This document shows, one piece after another, positions 12,005 through 14,202 of a stretch of 14,202 nt of DNA. A program made the translations under genes and the position numbers. A model generated the notes under the pieces. The model worked only from the letters and a program-made list of their open reading frames with translations, had not been told where the DNA came from and did no database searches. The DNA lies in the NCBI GenBank assembly GCA_902490355.1, contig CABUDN010000058.1, forward strand, positions 1 to 14,202, in the 5' to 3' direction. This DNA comes from an uncultured Oscillibacter sp. Lineage in GTDB: Bacteria; Bacillota; Clostridia; Oscillospirales; Oscillospiraceae. Position 1 is the stretch's first letter. Every line of letters starts with the position of its first letter.

Positions 12005-12892
12005 TTACTTTTTGCGCATACCCGCCAGCATCCGCTCCAGATCCTCCCGGCTGAAATGCTGCACGTTGTCGCAGAAGCGGCAGGTCAGCTCCGCCTCGCC
12101 CTGATCCTCCAGGAGCTGCTTTAGCTCCGTGGGCCCCAGGCTGATGAGCGCCCGCTCCATCCGGTCCCGGCTGCAGTAGCAGCGGTATTCCACCGGTGTC
12201 TTTTCCAGAATCTCCAGTTCAAAATCCGACAGCGCCGCCCGCAGCATGGCCTCCGGATCATCCTTTTGGCTCAGCAGCTGCGTCACCGTCCCGGCAGCCA
12301 TCAGGCTGCCCTCGACCTTGGTGATGACATCCTCTCCCGCGCCGGGCAGCAGCTGCACCAAATAGCCGCCGGCCACCAGCACGCTCTGATCCCGGTCCAC
12401 CAGCACGCCCAGCCCGCAGGCCGTGGGAATCTGCTCCGACTCCACAAAATACGCTGCCAGATCCTCGGCAATCTCGCCGCCCAGCAGGCCCACGCTGCCC
12501 ACGTAGGGTTCCTTCATATTCAGGTCCCGGATCACCGTCAGCGTGCCGTCACAGCCCACCGCGGTGCCCACATCCAGTTTCCCGTCCGGCCGCAGCGGCA
12601 GATCCACAGCCGGGTTTTCCACCGTGCCGCGGACATTGCCCTCGTTATCCGACACCGCCAGCACACTGCCCAACGGACCGCCGCCCTTGACCTGCAGTGT
12701 CAGGCTGCTGCCCTCGTCCTTGAGGGCATTGCCCATCATGGAGGCCGCAGCCAGCAGCCGGCCCAGAGCCGCCGTGGCCACCGGCAGCGTCTTGTGAATC
12801 TGCCGGGCCCGCTCCGTCAAATACCGGGTGGATACCGCCGTGGCCTTGACAAAGCCATCCTTGCTGATGGCACGTACCAGTTGATCACTCAT
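12005..12892 (-). CDS. hslO: Hsp33 redox-regulated chaperone
   Basis: A 295-residue cytoplasmic holdase that is switched on by oxidation when its zinc-binding cysteines form disulfides. The C-terminal redox switch is complete: C238 and C240 (CYC) and C271 and C274 (CRFC), the usual CxC/CxxC pair. The N-terminus DQLVRAISKDGFVKATAV and GGYLVQLLPGA are family motifs. I chose the ATG at 12892, which gives the normal family length; AAAGGAG lies 11 bases upstream. The longer in-frame reading runs into the methyltransferase gene. It is last in a three-gene leftward operon, 16 bases behind the methyltransferase. Confidence 0.95.
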   Translation of the reverse strand: MSDQLVRAISKDGFVKATAVSTRYLTERARQIHKTLPVATAALGRLLAAASMMGNALKDEGSSLTLQVKGGGPLGSVLAVSDNEGNVRGTVENPAVDLPLRPDGKLDVGTAVGCDGTLTVIRDLNMKEPYVGSVGLLGGEIAEDLAAYFVESEQIPTACGLGVLVDRDQSVLVAGGYLVQLLPGAGEDVITKVEGSLMAAGTVTQLLSQKDDPEAMLRAALSDFELEILEKTPVEYRCYCSRDRMERALISLGPTELKQLLEDQGEAELTCRFCDNVQHFSREDLERMLAGMRKK

Positions 12893-12908
12893 GAATTGTA
12901 TGACTCCT

Positions 12909-13700
12909 TTATCGTTTCCCGGTCCCTTGGACCGCTGTTTTTCCGGCATCCTCCGCCGGCCGGACCGCTGTGATGATCCACCGGTCCTCATCCTCCCGGG
13001 GCGGATGGCTGGTCAAATCCCCGGACACCGTAATGTCCCGGAAGCCCGCCTCCGTCAAAAACCGTTCCAGCTCCTCCCGGCTCCAGGCCCGTTCCCGGTG
13101 CTCTTCAAACTCCCGGTCCCAGGCGCCGTCCGAACGCTGGCAGAACAGGTCCACCTGATACGTGCACACCCGGGTCTTTTCTGAGAAGAAGGTCCGCCAA
13201 ACGCACACACTCTCCTCCGTCTCATCCATGTAAATCTGCCCGTCCATCCGCCGCAGCTTCCAGGGGGTGTTGACATCGAAGTAAAACCGTCCTCCCGGCC
13301 GCAGCCAGCGGTATACCCGGGCAAAGGTCTGCCGCAGGTCCCGCTCCCGGGTCAGGTAATTCAGAGAGTCCAGCGTGGAGATGGCAGCGTCCACCGGCTC
13401 CAGCAGCCGCAGCTGCGGCATGGACTGGCACAGGAACAAAGGCGGCTGCCCCGACAGGGCCGCCGCTTTTTGTGCCGCTTGGGTCAGCATCTCCTCCGAG
13501 GCATCGGTGGCCGTCACCTGATACCCCGCCTGAGCCAGCAGACAGGCAATGGTGCCGGTGCCGCAGGCCAGGTCCAGCACGGTGTGCACCGCAGGCTTGC
13601 TTTTCCGGAAGGCGCGCATCAAAAACGCCGCCCGGCGCCGGTGCTCCGCATCCGCCATCAGGGCATCGTAGCTGTCCGCCAGAGACTGATAACTCTTCAT
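12909..13700 (-). CDS. Class I SAM-dependent methyltransferase
   Basis: A 263-residue protein with a Rossmann-type methyltransferase fold. SAM-binding motif I is VLDLACGTGTIACLLA (residues 41-56), with the acidic residue closing strand 2 in VTATDASEEML and motif IV around DAAISTLDSLNYL. LRPGGRFYFDVNTPWKL follows. The C-terminal half, with EEHRERAWSREELERFLTEAGF, is typical of small-molecule or unassigned methyltransferases. Its substrate cannot be read from the sequence. The ATG overlaps the yerC stop by four bases (ATGA), a sign of translational coupling, and hslO follows after 16 bases. Confidence 0.9.
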   Translation of the reverse strand: MKSYQSLADSYDALMADAEHRRRAAFLMRAFRKSKPAVHTVLDLACGTGTIACLLAQAGYQVTATDASEEMLTQAAQKAAALSGQPPLFLCQSMPQLRLLEPVDAAISTLDSLNYLTRERDLRQTFARVYRWLRPGGRFYFDVNTPWKLRRMDGQIYMDETEESVCVWRTFFSEKTRVCTYQVDLFCQRSDGAWDREFEEHRERAWSREELERFLTEAGFRDITVSGDLTSHPPREDEDRWIITAVRPAEDAGKTAVQGTGKR

Positions 13701-13993
13701 TGCTTCTTATTTTTCGTACGGGCAAAGATCCGGGCATAGGCGCCGGTCCCGTAACTGAGGGAGCGGTTAACCCGGCTGATGGTAGCGCTGGAAGCGCCGG
13801 TACGCTCGAGAATATCGTTGTAGATCATGCCGTCATCCAGCAGAGAGGCCACTTCAAACCGCTGTTCCATGGACCGAAGCTCCGACACGGTGCACAGGTC
13901 CTGAAAGAAATCATAACACTCCTGCTCATCCTGAAGCTGCAAAATCGCCTTATAGAGCTGGTCGTTTTTTTCCTTTTTGCCGATCTTGACCAT
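13697..13993 (-). CDS. yerC: YerC/YecD-type TrpR-related DNA-binding protein
   Basis: A 98-residue protein of the Trp-repressor superfamily. CYDFFQDLCTVSELRSMEQRFEVASLL (read in two parts, residues about 26-52) and a helix-turn-helix DILERTGASSATISRVNRSL (60-79) match the YerC family found in many Firmicutes. It probably acts as a transcription regulator; its target is not evident here. The ATG at 13993 follows AAAGGG. It is the first gene of the operon with the methyltransferase and hslO, so it might control its own operon. Confidence 0.9.
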   Translation of the reverse strand: MVKIGKKEKNDQLYKAILQLQDEQECYDFFQDLCTVSELRSMEQRFEVASLLDDGMIYNDILERTGASSATISRVNRSLSYGTGAYARIFARTKNKKQ

Positions 13994-14049
13994 ATTGTAC
14001 GCCCTTTCTGAATGTTACAGACCAAATTGCGGCCCATGCCGCTATCCCG

Positions 14050-14078
14050 ATTTTAGCATTGTAGAGTGTGAAAGTAAA
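14050..14078 (-). promoter_or_regulatory. Promoter of the yerC-methyltransferase-hslO operon
   Basis: Minus strand TTTACT (14073-14078), 17-bp spacer, TAAAAT (14050-14055) with TG at the extended -10 position. The leader of about 50 bases contains a small GCGGC/GCCGC hairpin. Confidence 0.6.
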
Positions 14079-14108
14079 GACCTTTTCCCGCAAAATTTCT
14101 ACCGCTTT

Positions 14109-14165
14109 AAAGTATGGACGGAACCCCTGCTTCTCCTCCGGCATAGGCTGAAGCAACCATACTTT
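14109..14165. repeat. Nested inverted repeat upstream of the right-edge gene
   Basis: Outer perfect 9-bp arms AAAGTATGG (14109-14117) and CCATACTTT (14157-14165); inner arms TGCTTC (14128-14133) and GAAGCA (14150-14155). TCTCCTCCG in the loop side could pair in part with the ribosome site CGGAGAGGAG (14168-14177). It may be an operator or an mRNA leader structure. Confidence 0.5.
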
Positions 14166-14184
14166 GCGGAGAGGAGCCCGGTTC

Positions 14185-14202
14185 ATGAAAAACGGTCTGG
14201 TG
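14185..14202 (+). CDS. Start of a rightward gene, cut by the window end
   Basis: An ATG preceded at 8 bases by GAGAGGAG opens a frame reading MKNGLV up to the last base. Only six codons are present, so no function can be given. The strong ribosome site is the main support. Confidence 0.45.

Noticed and set aside
14140..14165. Sporulation sigma-E-like promoter (CATACTTT) for the right-edge gene
   Set aside because: The -10 resembles the consensus, but the upstream CATA is too close, and CATACTTT is already explained as an arm of the inverted repeat.

Overview
The window looks like chromosomal DNA of a GC-rich, low-oxygen member of the Firmicutes, most likely a Clostridia/Oscillospiraceae-type gut anaerobe. 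This is inference from gene content: an oxygen-labile iron-sulfur two-subunit L-serine dehydratase, a DegV/FakB-type protein, a YerC-type TrpR-like regulator, diaminopimelate-pathway dapF, strong AGGAGG-type ribosome sites with GTG/TTG starts, and tRNA genes with encoded CCA. No phage, insertion sequence or CRISPR array is visible.

Layout from left to right. 1-180: a leftward stable-RNA-like promoter and the terminator of putP. 181-2484: putP (Na+/proline-type symporter) behind a TetR regulator, both leftward, with a perfect 12-bp-arm palindrome between them. 2619-4856: rightward dapF followed by a dicarboxylate/amino-acid:cation symporter. 4909-6467: convergent sdaAB-sdaAA, leftward. 6549-7958: a divergent 8-oxoguanine deaminase-like amidohydrolase. 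7996-8862: a leftward DegV protein, convergent with the deaminase. 9055-10746: a leftward MATE exporter behind a long structured leader. 10747-11218: non-coding DNA packed with hairpins. 11219-11855: five leftward tRNA genes (transcription order Val, Asp, Phe, Gly, Cys). 12005-14078: a leftward yerC / methyltransferase / hslO operon. 14185-end: the first codons of a rightward gene.

The most interesting element is the MATE leader. It folds like an FMN (RFN) riboswitch, with a perfect 9-bp P1 and recognisable P3, P5 and P6, and is followed by a terminator with a competing antiterminator pairing. Several normally invariant core bases are changed, including positions equivalent to G11, G62 and G84 of the Fusobacterium nucleatum aptamer, and the P2 loop is replaced. 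This suggests a variant flavin-class aptamer, perhaps with changed ligand preference, controlling an efflux pump rather than riboflavin synthesis or uptake.

A second theme is amino-acid use. PutP, a symporter whose anionic side-chain-binding arginine is replaced by alanine, and the serine dehydratase suggest import and fermentation of neutral amino acids. Convergent genes are separated by compact bidirectional terminators that contain the leftward gene's stop codon.
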